Shown: positions 1-11,075 of the stretch, piece after piece | How positions within the stretch are numbered: position 1 is the first letter of the stretch | Layout: each line of letters opens with the position of its first letter | Source: Diphasiastrum complanatum | Taxonomy: Eukaryota > Streptophyta > Lycopodiopsida > Lycopodiales > Lycopodiaceae | Reading direction: 5' to 3' | NCBI GenBank assembly: GCA_029204225.1 | Contig: CM055100.1 | Span: forward strand, 18,646,244 to 18,710,243 | DNA: 64,000 nucleotides | Translations under genes and position numbers: made by a program | Notes under the pieces: generated by a model | Databases searched by the model: none | Told to the model about the DNA's origin: nothing | The model's input: only the letters and a program-made list of their open reading frames with translations

Positions 1-1126
1 GATTCTATATCATGAAAAAGATTTTGAAATTCGATCAATCGATACTTCTCAAAAATGATAAATCTCTCATGATCCAAATCAGAATATATCAGATTTGATC
101 CAAATTTTGACAGAGACTTGATCTGGAAAATCAAAAACTAAAAATAGGACTGGCGAAGGTTCACTAGGCGAAGGTTGGCTCGGCGAAGGTTGGCTTGGCG
201 AAGGTTCAACGGTGCTATTTTGGAAAAAAAAGAAGTTTCTGAACAACTTTTCTGAAAATTTCTAGGGAAATAACCTTCGTCGACCTTTTAGATGAAAGAT
301 TTGACACAAATTAAACTATGGAAAACCGGACGAAGGTTTCTAACACAAAAAAATATAGTTTTTGTAGTTTGGTGAGGGTAAAATTCAAGATTTTCTTTGA
401 TCTTATCGAGAAAAATCTTCGCCGAACTCAAAAATAGTATATTACTATAAATAGAATGTTTTGAAAACTCGACGAAGGTTCTAGCAAAGGATCATAAGTA
501 ATACTGGTATTTTTGCAAAGAAGAGACTTTTTTGGCAATAATATGGCAATATGACAACTGATCCTCTGAAAATCTTTCTATTATTGGTATTATTCTTCGC
601 CGACCTGGCATTAGATAGATCTGAATCACACCTATGCACAGTGAATCGGGCGAAGGTTTTTTTTCTGTATTTTTAGGGTTTGGTGATTTCTTGGTGCTTT
701 TTTGTGATTTTTTTGATGTTTTTAAAAATCTGCAGGGAATTAATTTTTGCCCTTCAAACTGAAGGTTTTGTAAACAAAACCAAAGGTGTCTGCAACTCGG
801 CGAAGGTTTCCTAAAAGAGGGTAAAAAGTTATCAGCTCTGATGACACTTTTTGTCTCATTTTGACCAAATCTGACAGATTTGACCGATTTTTGTTATTTT
901 CTCTGATATCTCAGATCCAAATGGATCTTAAGATTGGTGATCTGAATAGATTTTGTCGTTTAACAATCAGATTAGATTTCAAACAATCAAAACCACTCAA
1001 ATCAAGCAAAATCAATCCCAAACTAACCCTAAAATGCAGATCTAACACTATTCATGCCACGACAAGATGCCTAATGCAAGCTAACCATCCAACAATCATG
1101 CTGTAAATTGAAAAATTGGTGTAGCT
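1..1126 (-). mobile_element. Leader/internal region of a Ty3-like element
   Basis: This stretch lies on the internal side of the tRNA-Asp-type primer site at 1127-1143, so it should be the untranslated leader of a minus-strand LTR retrotransposon whose body continues beyond the left edge. No credible protein is encoded; the short open frames here have no recognisable domain. It is AT-rich and carries many GCGAAGGTT-type motifs in both orientations. A TATA-like CTATAAATAG lies on the plus strand at about 444-453, but I see nothing linking it to a gene. Assignment rests on position relative to the primer site. Confidence 0.5.
151..212 (+). repeat. 15-bp tandem repeat containing GGCGAAGGTT
   Basis: Four copies of a 15-bp unit sit head to tail; the invariant core GCGAAGGTT starts at 153, 168, 183 and 198. 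Single or inverted copies of the core recur at about 270, 330, 471, 597, 647 and 796, so the motif is dispersed over the whole first 800 bases as well as tandem. Confidence 0.85.
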
Positions 1127-1143
1127 CCCCGGCAACGGCGCCA
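1127..1143 (-). promoter_or_regulatory. Primer-binding site, tRNA-Asp type
   Basis: Read on the minus strand this is TGGCGCCGTTGCCGGGG, complementary to the 3' end of plant tRNA-Asp. That primer is typical of Athila/Tat-type Ty3 retrotransposons. It sits 4 bases from the LTR edge at 1148 and fixes the element's orientation as minus. Confidence 0.85.
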
Positions 1144-1147
1144 AAAT

Positions 1148-1853
1148 TGTAGTGGACTTCTTTCTTTGCCTAACCTAATCTAGGATCAAAGAGACGAGAT
1201 TAGTTGTCACGCGTAAGTTCGTTCGCATGAGAGTGATAGTATAGTTCAGATTTCAGCATGAATGGAAGATCCAAAACTAACTCTAACATCCATAAACACT
1301 ACGATCCATTAACACTATGATCCACAACAAATATAGCTTACTCTTTCTCTCTCTCTCTTTCTCTCTCATAAAAAGTATAATAACATGCAATCCCAATAAC
1401 AATCAGATTCAACAATTAGCAAAATCCAAAGAAAGCATGAGATATGGAGAAGGGAAGAAGAAGAGCAAGGACATTCATCAATCCATTTCTGAAGAGAACC
1501 AATCTGCTTTATTGAAATGAGAAAATGAACATGTGTAGGAACTCGAGTTGGTCCTTTTTTATAATAGGAGGAGGACCCTGGCCTCTAAATCCTATTGGGC
1601 CATTTATGCCTCCCTTATTATTCAAATTTAAAAATAGTGTGAGAACCATCAAAATTTGAGGGAAACCCAACTTTACTCACTAACTTGACAGGCCCCGCGA
1701 CATTAAAAGTCCCGCAAAAAGGCCTAAAGTCCTTTTATTGACTTTTAAATAACTATGTGATCATCGGGTTGGACTTACACATGCAGGGTGCCAAATCTCT
1801 CTCACTTATTAGCTAGGATTAGGGTTGCCTTGGGATCCGCAAACCCTCCAACA
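1148..1853 (-). mobile_element. 5' LTR of a minus-strand Ty3-like element
   Basis: On the plus strand the segment begins TGTAGTGG and ends CCTCCAACA, so in element sense it starts TGTTGGAGG and ends CA, the usual TG...CA termini. One edge is fixed by the adjacent primer site. The other edge, at 1853, is inferred from the terminal motif and from the abrupt start of unrelated gag coding sequence just after it. The length (706 bp) is normal for a plant LTR. The partner LTR would lie outside the window, so no target duplication can be checked. Confidence 0.65.
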
Positions 1854-1865
1854 CAGCTCTGAATC

Positions 1866-2480
1866 CAAAAAAGTGAGACTGTTCCCTATGATTCTCAAGG
1901 CGACACCAAGGAATGGTTTTTAAACCTTGAACACCCGGACAATATGTCTTGGGAGACCATCACCGTAGCACTCATCAAAAGGTTTAAAAGTTGACCTCAA
2001 AGCTCCAAAAAATGCTAAAGGATGTGGCCGAAAAGACCTTCCGTATCCATGGAAATATATGGTGTCCTGTGTGTGCTCAATGCCATGCTGCCAACGAGTG
2101 CCCACATGCAAGAACATACTATCAGTAGGCACCAAGTCCATTGTACCATTCATATAGACCAGCTTGACCTACAAATTACACACGAAAATGCATCCACGCA
2201 GAGGCCAGGACAATACCAACCAAGGCCAATAGGCCTAGGTTTTCATCACCCTCGATCCTTTGGTTCTATGAACCATCCCAGACCACTTTTACATTCTCAT
2301 CCAGAGTCTTCTTAAGGCCGATCGCTCCCCATCCAACACAATAGCCTTTTTTAGAGAGTCAACATATTACTACATCGTCTATCACACAAGTTGATTCTGA
2401 CTACATAGACCCAACAATGTACTATATAGAAGATATCAATGTGCCTGCTCATCAAGTTTATCCATTTGCACCTTACCAAA
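1866..2480 (+). pseudogene. Ty3-type gag relic
   Basis: Translation from about 1880 gives GDTKEWFLNLEHP, then SWETITVALIKRF, the signature of the retrotransposon gag capsid domain, followed by a stop. In a shifted frame at about 2050-2110 there is a cysteine-rich run, WCPVCAQCHAANECP, which corresponds to the WCSQCCGAHIGNERP run in the gag at 18.8 kb, so both come from related Ty3 families. The remainder to about 2480 keeps acidic and tyrosine-rich coding character but is broken by stops and frame changes. No start codon or capsid N-terminus is present. It abuts the LTR to its left, and is probably a separate, truncated copy. Confidence 0.6.
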
Positions 2481-3384
2481 ATTAGTAGTATTAGATGTGT
2501 CTAGGCTCATCTACTCTTACTGGTTCTTTTGTCATCCATGGATACATAGTTGCTTCCAATCCAAATAGAGTTACATCCTATCTAGCAACCATGTAAGGAC
2601 TATCTCAAACACCATCCATAGATAAGACCGAGAATGTACCCCTCAAATCTGTGTCTTCATGACGTCTCTATGACCAAGCAATTGATATCATACCTTGGAG
2701 CCAAGTTTTGAGCTACTGCCTGATGAATCATTAGTTTTGTGTCTAGATGACAATCCGTATTTTTTTAATCTGCGTGAAAGTAATCAACCATATAATACAT
2801 CTTGAAGCTTCATCTCACTTCCCCCATCCTTGTCTCAAGTCCTCATTCCCCTTGATGGATCAATCTGAACTTGCTCTCGTTTATCAACTACAGTACTTTG
2901 TGACGTAGACAAATCTACGACATCTGCAGCATACCACTGATATAGTTCAGTGCTTGAAGCAACAAAATCAAGGATGTTACAGATTCTCAACAATGATTAT
3001 GAGCCATCTCTTAAGTTCCAAAAAAAAAAATCGACAAGTTAACTTGTTGATCATTCAAATGAAAAAAAAAAAAAAAAGAGGCCACACACGCCTCGATACA
3101 TTCGCGACCCCTTGAAGGGCTCTCGAACTTCGTGACGAATTCAAACAGCTGCAAAAAATGTCAAATGGAAAATATTTACTGACAAAAGTGCTTACAAAAG
3201 ACAATAATGAGCAAAGGAATATTGATTCATCCAGCCACTTCCATATATCCACATTCATCACTTCCAAGATTACAACACCCCCTATCACACCCACTCCATC
3301 TTTCTCTCACTGCCGTTCAATAACCCCTTGTGTGACATTCACATCATGTCTCACAATACTAAGCTCGTGAACTGTTGACTATCA
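2481..3384. other. Unassigned stretch, probably degenerate transposon sequence
   Basis: No frame here carries a domain I recognise. The right part (about 3300-3384) should be leader of the copia element primed at 3385-3396. An A-run lies at 3061-3077. Short open frames on both strands overlap each other and look accidental. Confidence 0.5.
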
Positions 3385-3396
3385 GCTCTGATACCA
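3385..3396 (-). promoter_or_regulatory. Primer-binding site, initiator tRNA-Met type
   Basis: Minus-strand TGGTATCAGAGC, the standard plant copia primer site complementary to initiator tRNA-Met. It lies 7 bases from the inferred LTR edge at 3404 and implies internal sequence to its left. Confidence 0.85.
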
Positions 3397-3403
3397 ACTC
3401 TAT

Positions 3404-4655
<1,252 letters not shown>

Positions 4656-4674
4656 CTCCCCCTTAATCTTACTG

Positions 4675-5215
4675 CTATGAATCTGAACTGCAATTGAGAT
4701 TTATCATATCTACTAAAGTAGAATGTTTATCTCTAGACAATGGCTTTGTCAAGATATCAGCCAACATACAGTCTGTGTGACAATAACTAAGTACAAAATC
4801 TTTATTTTGAACTTTCTTTCTAAGAAAGTAAAATTGAACTTCTATATGCTTAGTTCTATTATGAGTTTGTGGGTTTAGAGATAGAGCTACGCAGCTCTGA
4901 TTGTTGCACTGGAGTATTGTTGGACCGATCTGTGGGAATTGCAGATCCTGTAGTAGCCTTCTGAGCCAAATTATCTCCTTCATTACTGATGTAGCTGCAA
5001 CATATTCGAATTCTGTAGAGGACAACGAAATGCATTTCTGCTTTCTGATGTTCCATGAAATGGGTCCTCCTGCAAGGAAACAAATATATCTTGATGTGGA
5101 TTTCCTGGTATCCACATCTCCTGGCCAGTCTGAATCTGAATAGGTAACTAAAGTGAGTGCAGCTTCTGTATTACCATTATAGCTCAAAGCATAGTGCTTC
5201 ATAGCTTGAATGTAC
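4675..5215 (-). pseudogene. Copia pol C-terminus: RNase H domain
   Basis: A 175-residue open frame reads SDSDWPGDVDTRKSTS near its start, the first catalytic aspartates of copia RNase H, then SLSSTEFEYVAA (the usual E-A-E-Y motif altered to E-F-E-Y), NNQSCVAL, RTKHIEVQFYF and LADILTKPL, the closing motif of copia polyproteins. It stops 10 codons later, just before the purine tract and LTR. RT, integrase, protease and gag are absent upstream; the frame merges into an unrelated LTR scrap at about 5231. The domain itself has no internal stop. This is the 3' end of a truncated copia element. Confidence 0.85.
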
Positions 5216-5230
5216 TTCAGTACTCTCTAT

Positions 5231-5422
5231 TTTTTGCTATTTTTGGCTGCCATTCATACATTTTATTAGTTTCTTTTGTCTCTTGAATGCTTTGTCAAGT
5301 TCATGTGTATCAAACGTAGCATTAGGATGCTTTGCCATTTCTAGCTTTTGTAGCTTGTTGTGCAAAGATCTTAGCCAAGTATTTTCGAAGTTTGGATCCA
5401 TTCAAGATCCACTCTTTTCACA
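5231..5422 (+). mobile_element. Truncated LTR fragment related to the LTR at 52,766-53,421
   Basis: About 190 bp matches, in reverse complement, the primer-side end of the copia F LTR (52,766-52,960), with shared blocks such as CATTTTATTAGTTTC and TCTTGAATGCTTTGT. The right end reads CCACTCTTTTCACA, equivalent to the F LTR terminus. No primer site follows, so this is a 3' or solo LTR end, truncated on its left against the RNase H relic. Confidence 0.7.
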
Positions 5423-5590
5423 TTCAGATCTATGTTACATTGGGAACCTTCGCCGAGCATGTTGCACTCATTACGAACCTTCGCCAACCTGCGAAGGTTG
5501 AAACCTTGAGAATTGTTTATAAATGCAGTATCTAGGCAAAGGATGCACCTAGGCAAGGGTTAAACCTACAAAACCTTCGCTGAGAATTCT
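5423..5590. repeat. Second cluster of AACCTTCGCC motifs
   Basis: The reverse-complement form of the GCGAAGGTT motif appears at about 5447, 5478, 5492 (inverted) and 5573, interspersed with related AGGCAAAGG and AGGCAAGGG forms. It follows the LTR fragment directly. The same motif dominates the first 800 bases and occurs once more near 53,522. Confidence 0.7.
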
Positions 5591-6172
5591 ATAAGCTATT
5601 TTCACAATATTGAGCATGTCTGCAAATTTTTGTCCAAAATTGATGAGCCAAACTAGCACTTTGTCTAATATGCCCTCCAAATTAGGCTATAAAAGAGCCA
5701 ATTTCGATTCATTTCTCACCAGTGCTAGTGAAGATCTCGCAAATTTTTACTTGGACCAAACTTTTTCAAAACTTCAATACAGCTAAACAACTTATTTTTC
5801 AAACACAAAATTTTGCCAAGTTGCTAAGACAAATTCAATTCTTAAACATGTGAATGTGACTTGTTAGTTTTAAGTATAGGTAATGTAATAACAACAAAGT
5901 TGTTGACAAATGCAAAGTAGAAACATATTTGTCAATGTGCATGCTTGGCACATATCACATGTTACGGGTTTAATACATGCATTTAACCCATAAACAATAG
6001 ATTATACTTGAACATGATTCATATGATATAGTTCTTTGATGAAATCTCAAATTTATAATCAAGTGTCAAGAATTTACTTTGATGCTCATCATATTATCCA
6101 AGAACACAAGTGGATATTGCACACAAGCCAATGGGGATGGGAGTTTAAGAGAGATGGGAGTTTAATCTCTTT
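5591..6172. other. Non-coding stretch with a TATA-like element
   Basis: No protein is supported. TATAAAAG at 5688-5695, followed about 30 bases later by a CTCACCAGTGC stretch, has the spacing of a plant TATA promoter and could be an LTR promoter relic. Nothing recognisable is downstream on the same strand. Confidence 0.4.
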
Positions 6173-7772
6173 CTAAATACGACTCTTTCCTAAATGCTCA
6201 AGATCCAGCAAGTGAATAAGTTGGTCGTCAAATAATTCATGTTCTCCCACAATAAGAATGTCATTCTCACTGGTGGATACTTCAGTAACAAAGGCATCTT
6301 CAGGTATCCACTCAATAGGGAGGGCATCTATCATGTACAATGGCAGGATGAGAGTGTTGATATCCGTGGAGTTTATAGTGATTTTGATTGGGTCCTCTTC
6401 TTGAACTTCTTGCGCACAAAGAATGGCATTGACAAAATCGATGGTCGCTAAAACATGTCCCCAATTAATGAAATCGGTACTCTGCACGTAATGACCCTTT
6501 ATGGTGGAATCGATACTATCGAGGTCGTCACAAGTAGTTGAAGACCAATAATCTTCAACTCGTGCAGGCCTTATCTTCTGTATGGCATCGACATAGATTC
6601 TCCTATCTCTGTTGCCAAAAACTATTTTGTTTTTCTTTCAATCTTGAATCACTCTGGCCATTTCTAACCAAGGCATTCCAAGAAGGAATTGATAAGTGTG
6701 CAGTCCATCAGGAAAATCTAGTACTACACACTCTATGGTGAAAATCAAACAGACAATTTTGATCGGCAAATTGCTTATGTGACCCGACAGGTGTTGTGGT
6801 CAGCCATACGTAACTTGTACTTAGGCTTTTCTAAGGTGGAAATTTCCCATGTCTTGGCTAAGGACGGGGCGATAATATTCATGCCAGACCCACTATCGAT
6901 AATGGCTTGCATAGATGGGTAAGATTTGTAGTGCACTGGTAAAATGATGTTGTTACCTGTAGCAACACCTATATAAAGTAAGCTCATGTCAACATTATGA
7001 ACTACTTCAACGTTTTTTGGAATCCATCGATGTATGTACGATTTGCCCTTGAGATGTTGCCTCCTTGCATGCATTGCTCCTCTAAAGAACAAGCATTTGA
7101 ATTCAAGCCATATACTTGCATCCTCCATTGGTAATGACACAAAGCATGCCAATCACCCCAATTGTATTGAGGTCCTACATATGGCATCAATGTCACAACT
7201 CTATTTAGAGGGACCTCAATACTACTCAATGCAAAAGGCCCAAACCAGCCTCATGAAAGTATTTACTAGGCACGATCATGTACATTCGACCCCAATACGT
7301 AAATGGAGTTCCATTTAATGGTAATGGTGATTGGAGTGGCCAACACGAATATCTACTTCTAATGAAACTTTTTACTAATGGTTGCAAGCTAGGTGGAAGA
7401 GGAAGGTCAAACAAAGAACCTAGAATGTCTTTTGACACATCAACAATGTGTAGTAATTTGCAATTATCTTTCAAACTAGTCATAATACGTCCAAGAGTTG
7501 TTTTCCTTTTTAAAGAAGTGGTCAAGTTTGTGGAATCCACGTGGAGTATCGTGGAGGACTCATGTGCAACATCTAGGATAGGTGTGGTTGGGTGGTAAGA
7601 ACGTTCTGGAGATTTGGAGACAAGGATTGAATCACAAGGCATTGATGAACTAATTATATCATGCAAGGAGTCATCATCAACAAGAGCATCATCTAAGGCC
7701 AATGATGATCCAACATCAATATTCATGTGATTTATCCTATCAATAATATTCTTGATCTCTCTTGCAACTTTT
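6173..7772 (-). pseudogene. Ty3-type protease and linker relic
   Basis: Read right to left, 7726-7226 gives an open 166-residue linker, continued in another frame by VGPQYNWGDWHALCHYQW (7002-7229). Next come an aspartic-protease segment MQAIIDSGSGMNIIAPSLA (about 6890) and KYKLRMADH (about 6800), where DSG is the catalytic triplet. The final 6487-6173 piece contains PLYMIDALPIEW, matching PLMMIDPIPIAW in element A (about 48,580) and a similar run in element D (about 58,000). At least two frameshifts and missing flanks make it non-functional. RT should follow leftwards but is absent. Confidence 0.7.
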
Positions 7773-8660
7773 CCTTGAAACCAACACTAGACTGGGGTAA
7801 AGTTTGGCTAGTACTGTGAACTAGTTCGGAATTTGGCTAGGAAAAACTATTATTATATCATGAGTGTTTATCTCGGTTCTAGAATGCTATTGAAAAATCT
7901 TAAGACATTTGATGACATCATCCTTGAGAAAATATGGTTGTCTTTTGACTATGATGACATGACACTATACGAATTTGATTGACTTTAAGATTCGTATGTG
8001 TTGTATTGTGGCGATTATGTTCAGTTTTGTTTAGATTTGTTAGGCACAAACACACACACGCACCACTCTTGTGTTGGAGAGGATTCCTCTTGAATATTCA
8101 ACCATACTTGGCTAGATTTGCCTAGTAACATTTCGCCATCAACACTGGTTTGTCAATTCGTCAAATTTACGTATGATATTACTATCCTACACTTGTATGC
8201 ATTTTATCTTTTATTGTCTTGTCCCTTACTACACGAGGCATTATAACCGATATTGGACAAATTAAGCTCATTGGGAAGTTTCAATTACTTGGTTTTATAA
8301 CCATAAGACTTGCTTACATTATGATTGTAAGACTTTTCCTTCTCATGCACTTATGTTACTTCTAGACTAGTGTAAAATTTGGCAAGTATTGTGGACTAGT
8401 TTGAAAGTAGGCTTGGATAAACTATTTTCATATCCTGATTGTTTATCTCAATCCTAGGATGCTGTTTAGAAATCTCAAGATATTTTTGACATTATAATCT
8501 TGAAAAAATGTAAGTATCTGTTGACATTTCTGAATGGGAATACTTGTCATCGAAAAAATCTTCCATAGGGAGACTTATATTTGAAACTTATCCCTTGGGA
8601 TAATTGTCTTCACATGGTTCTTATTTCAGCATCCTATGTTGTTTCAGGTGTGCAGCAGGT

Positions 8661-8704
8661 ATAACCACACTAGGTATACATGTTGCATCACCTAGTGTGG
8701 TTAT
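8661..8704. repeat. Perfect 15-bp inverted repeat (hairpin)
   Basis: ATAACCACACTAGGT at 8661-8675 is the exact reverse complement of ACCTAGTGTGGTTAT at 8690-8704, with a 14-base loop. It lies about 30 bases left of an AC microsatellite. There is no U-run after it, so it is not a bacterial-type terminator. Confidence 0.9.
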
Positions 8705-8729
8705 CTTGTTCTGTGGGATGGTTGGCGGG

Positions 8730-8731
<2 letters not shown>

Positions 8732-8761
<30 letters not shown>
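8732..8761. repeat. (AC)n microsatellite
   Basis: About 15 uninterrupted AC units. Confidence 0.95.
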
Positions 8762-10014
8762 TCTGATTAAGAAATGCTCTCATGATTTACTTGCTTGTTT
8801 CGGTCACTATGATCACAATGAACGAATTGTCTTGAGTTCTTTTGATCAAACTTCGTACAACACTCTGAATGTTAACAATGAAAAAATTCGTGTGGACAGT
8901 CTTCTAATCCCCTCAATATGGTTGTTGCTACTAACGGGTATGAAGAGTTGAAGTGCCATGAAATGATCATGAATTTACTACTCATTGATGCTTAACTTTC
9001 ATTAACAAGGTTTCCTTTGAAGTAGACTGCTTTTTGTTTAAACCTTTGGTTACACTTCGACTATTTCTAATTTAAATGGTATGATGGATTTAGTTATATG
9101 ACTTGGATTAGACATGTCTGTTAACCTTTATATATACTTATTTGTGGACGGTAATGCCCTGACAATTTGAAATTGACAGTGCAATAAACATTTTTCTAAG
9201 TCGTTACTTAGAAAAAGGGATGGTGTTTCGATAAGCATTTTGAAAAGGGTAATGGCAGATAGTTTTGAACTCTACTTTAAAACTAGTCTGGATGTAATTG
9301 TCTACTTTAGTCGTACTTTTGCAATTGTTGACTTTCCACCACTGATTATACACCTGATGGACTCACTCAAGTCCAAGACTCTTTTTGTAAGAGTTGGAAT
9401 GGATCTTATTTGATTTAAAATCAAACTATTTAAAATCATGAGAAATCGAGTAAAGGTAAACAATATACCACGACCTATTTCGAGGTCTGTTTCGAGGATG
9501 AACATTAGCATTTTTTATTATTTTTTTTAAATTGCAGTTTTCAAGTAATTTGTTGCTTAATTAAATTGCTGCTTAATCATTCTACTCCTTTACTTAACAG
9601 AATGTGCCACACCAGTGCAACATTTTTTTTGGTCTCATAGGACATTGAAGCCTCACTTATTTTGATTTGTACCAAAATCTCTTGAAATATGCTTACTACC
9701 ATCATTTGATCTTAGTGCCTTGATAGTGGTATACTTGGTTTTTTAGAAGATATATACAAGTAAAGTCCAACAAATCCATCAATAAAGGTGAGTCCCACTC
9801 TAGCAAGACTTAGGAAGTGACCTTTCTAATAAAATTACTTTAGCACATTACATAAAATCTTATTTTCCCTCTTACTTCCCCACCATCAAATGGATCCAAA
9901 AAAACAATCAAATACTAAGAGTTAAGAGTCTCGAGTTTTGCAATTTAGGTGTCAAAATTAATCTAAGTGCTCATGGTGGATGGTGCACTACATAGAGATG
10001 CATATTCCCTTTAC

Positions 10015-10019
<5 letters not shown>

Positions 10020-10109
<90 letters not shown>
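10020..10109. repeat. (GA)n microsatellite
   Basis: About 45 uninterrupted GA units; open frames over it on both strands are repeat artefacts. Confidence 0.97.
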
Positions 10110-10111
<2 letters not shown>

Positions 10112-10325
10112 CAACACTCCCAATCCTAGGAAGGTGTGTAGCCCTTGTTTTCTTCTGTTAAAGACGTGGTTCAAATGTTTTTTGTTTGAAGATAAGTTTC
10201 ACAAGAAAGCCCAAATGCCGCAGGGAGGGAGTATGTGGTGACATTCTGGAATAGGATATAATCCTGTGGTTCGGGAGTTTTGATTAGCACTCTATAATGT
10301 TCTCTATTTTTTTTCGTGTGTATTT

Positions 10326-10490
<165 letters not shown>

Positions 10491-10493
10491 TTT

Positions 10494-10595
10494 ATGCTAC
10501 TAGTTTATAGTTTGTGTTATAAATTAGTTTATATTTCATGCTTTTGTTCTCAAAGACTAATGTTTCATCGTCATTAGCTTGATCTTTGATGCCAT

Positions 10596-10645
<50 letters not shown>

Positions 10646-10755
10646 CATGCTACTAGTTTACGGTTTGTAATATATATTAGTTTATCTTCATGCTTTTGTT
10701 CTCAAAGATTAACGTTTCATGGTAATTAGCTTTAAGTATGATGCCATTAGTTTAT
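10494..10755 (+). repeat. Two-copy tandem duplication of about 150 bp around a GT repeat
   Basis: TGCTACTAGTTTA... at 10,496-10,600 is repeated at 10,649-10,755, sharing TTCATGCTTTTGTTCTCAAA and GATGCCATTAGTTT blocks. A (TG)n run at 10,601-10,643 separates the copies. The copies differ at roughly one base in eight by eye. Confidence 0.75.
10601..10643. repeat. (TG)n microsatellite
   Basis: About 21 TG units between the two tandem copies. Confidence 0.95.
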
Positions 10756-10833
10756 GTTTCATGCTTACTAGTTCATGCTACTTTAATTTGTAGTATCTTA
10801 ATTTATGTGTTAAAGTTTCATTTATGTTTCATG

Positions 10834-11075
<242 letters not shown>

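Larger units (their letters stand above)
7773..9966. other. Non-coding region with a spaced direct duplication
   Basis: No credible gene. Two diverged direct copies of about 165-175 bp lie at 7786-7960 and 8363-8525; both begin with GACTNGNGTAAA and share CTATT.TCATAT and CTTGA.AAAAT blocks. Between them is a CA-rich patch at 8049-8066. The 9000-9960 part shows only AT-rich sequence. Confidence 0.6.

Noticed and set aside
8661-8704. Transcription terminator hairpin
   Set aside because: There is no U-tract and no neighbouring gene; intrinsic terminators are not expected in nuclear DNA.
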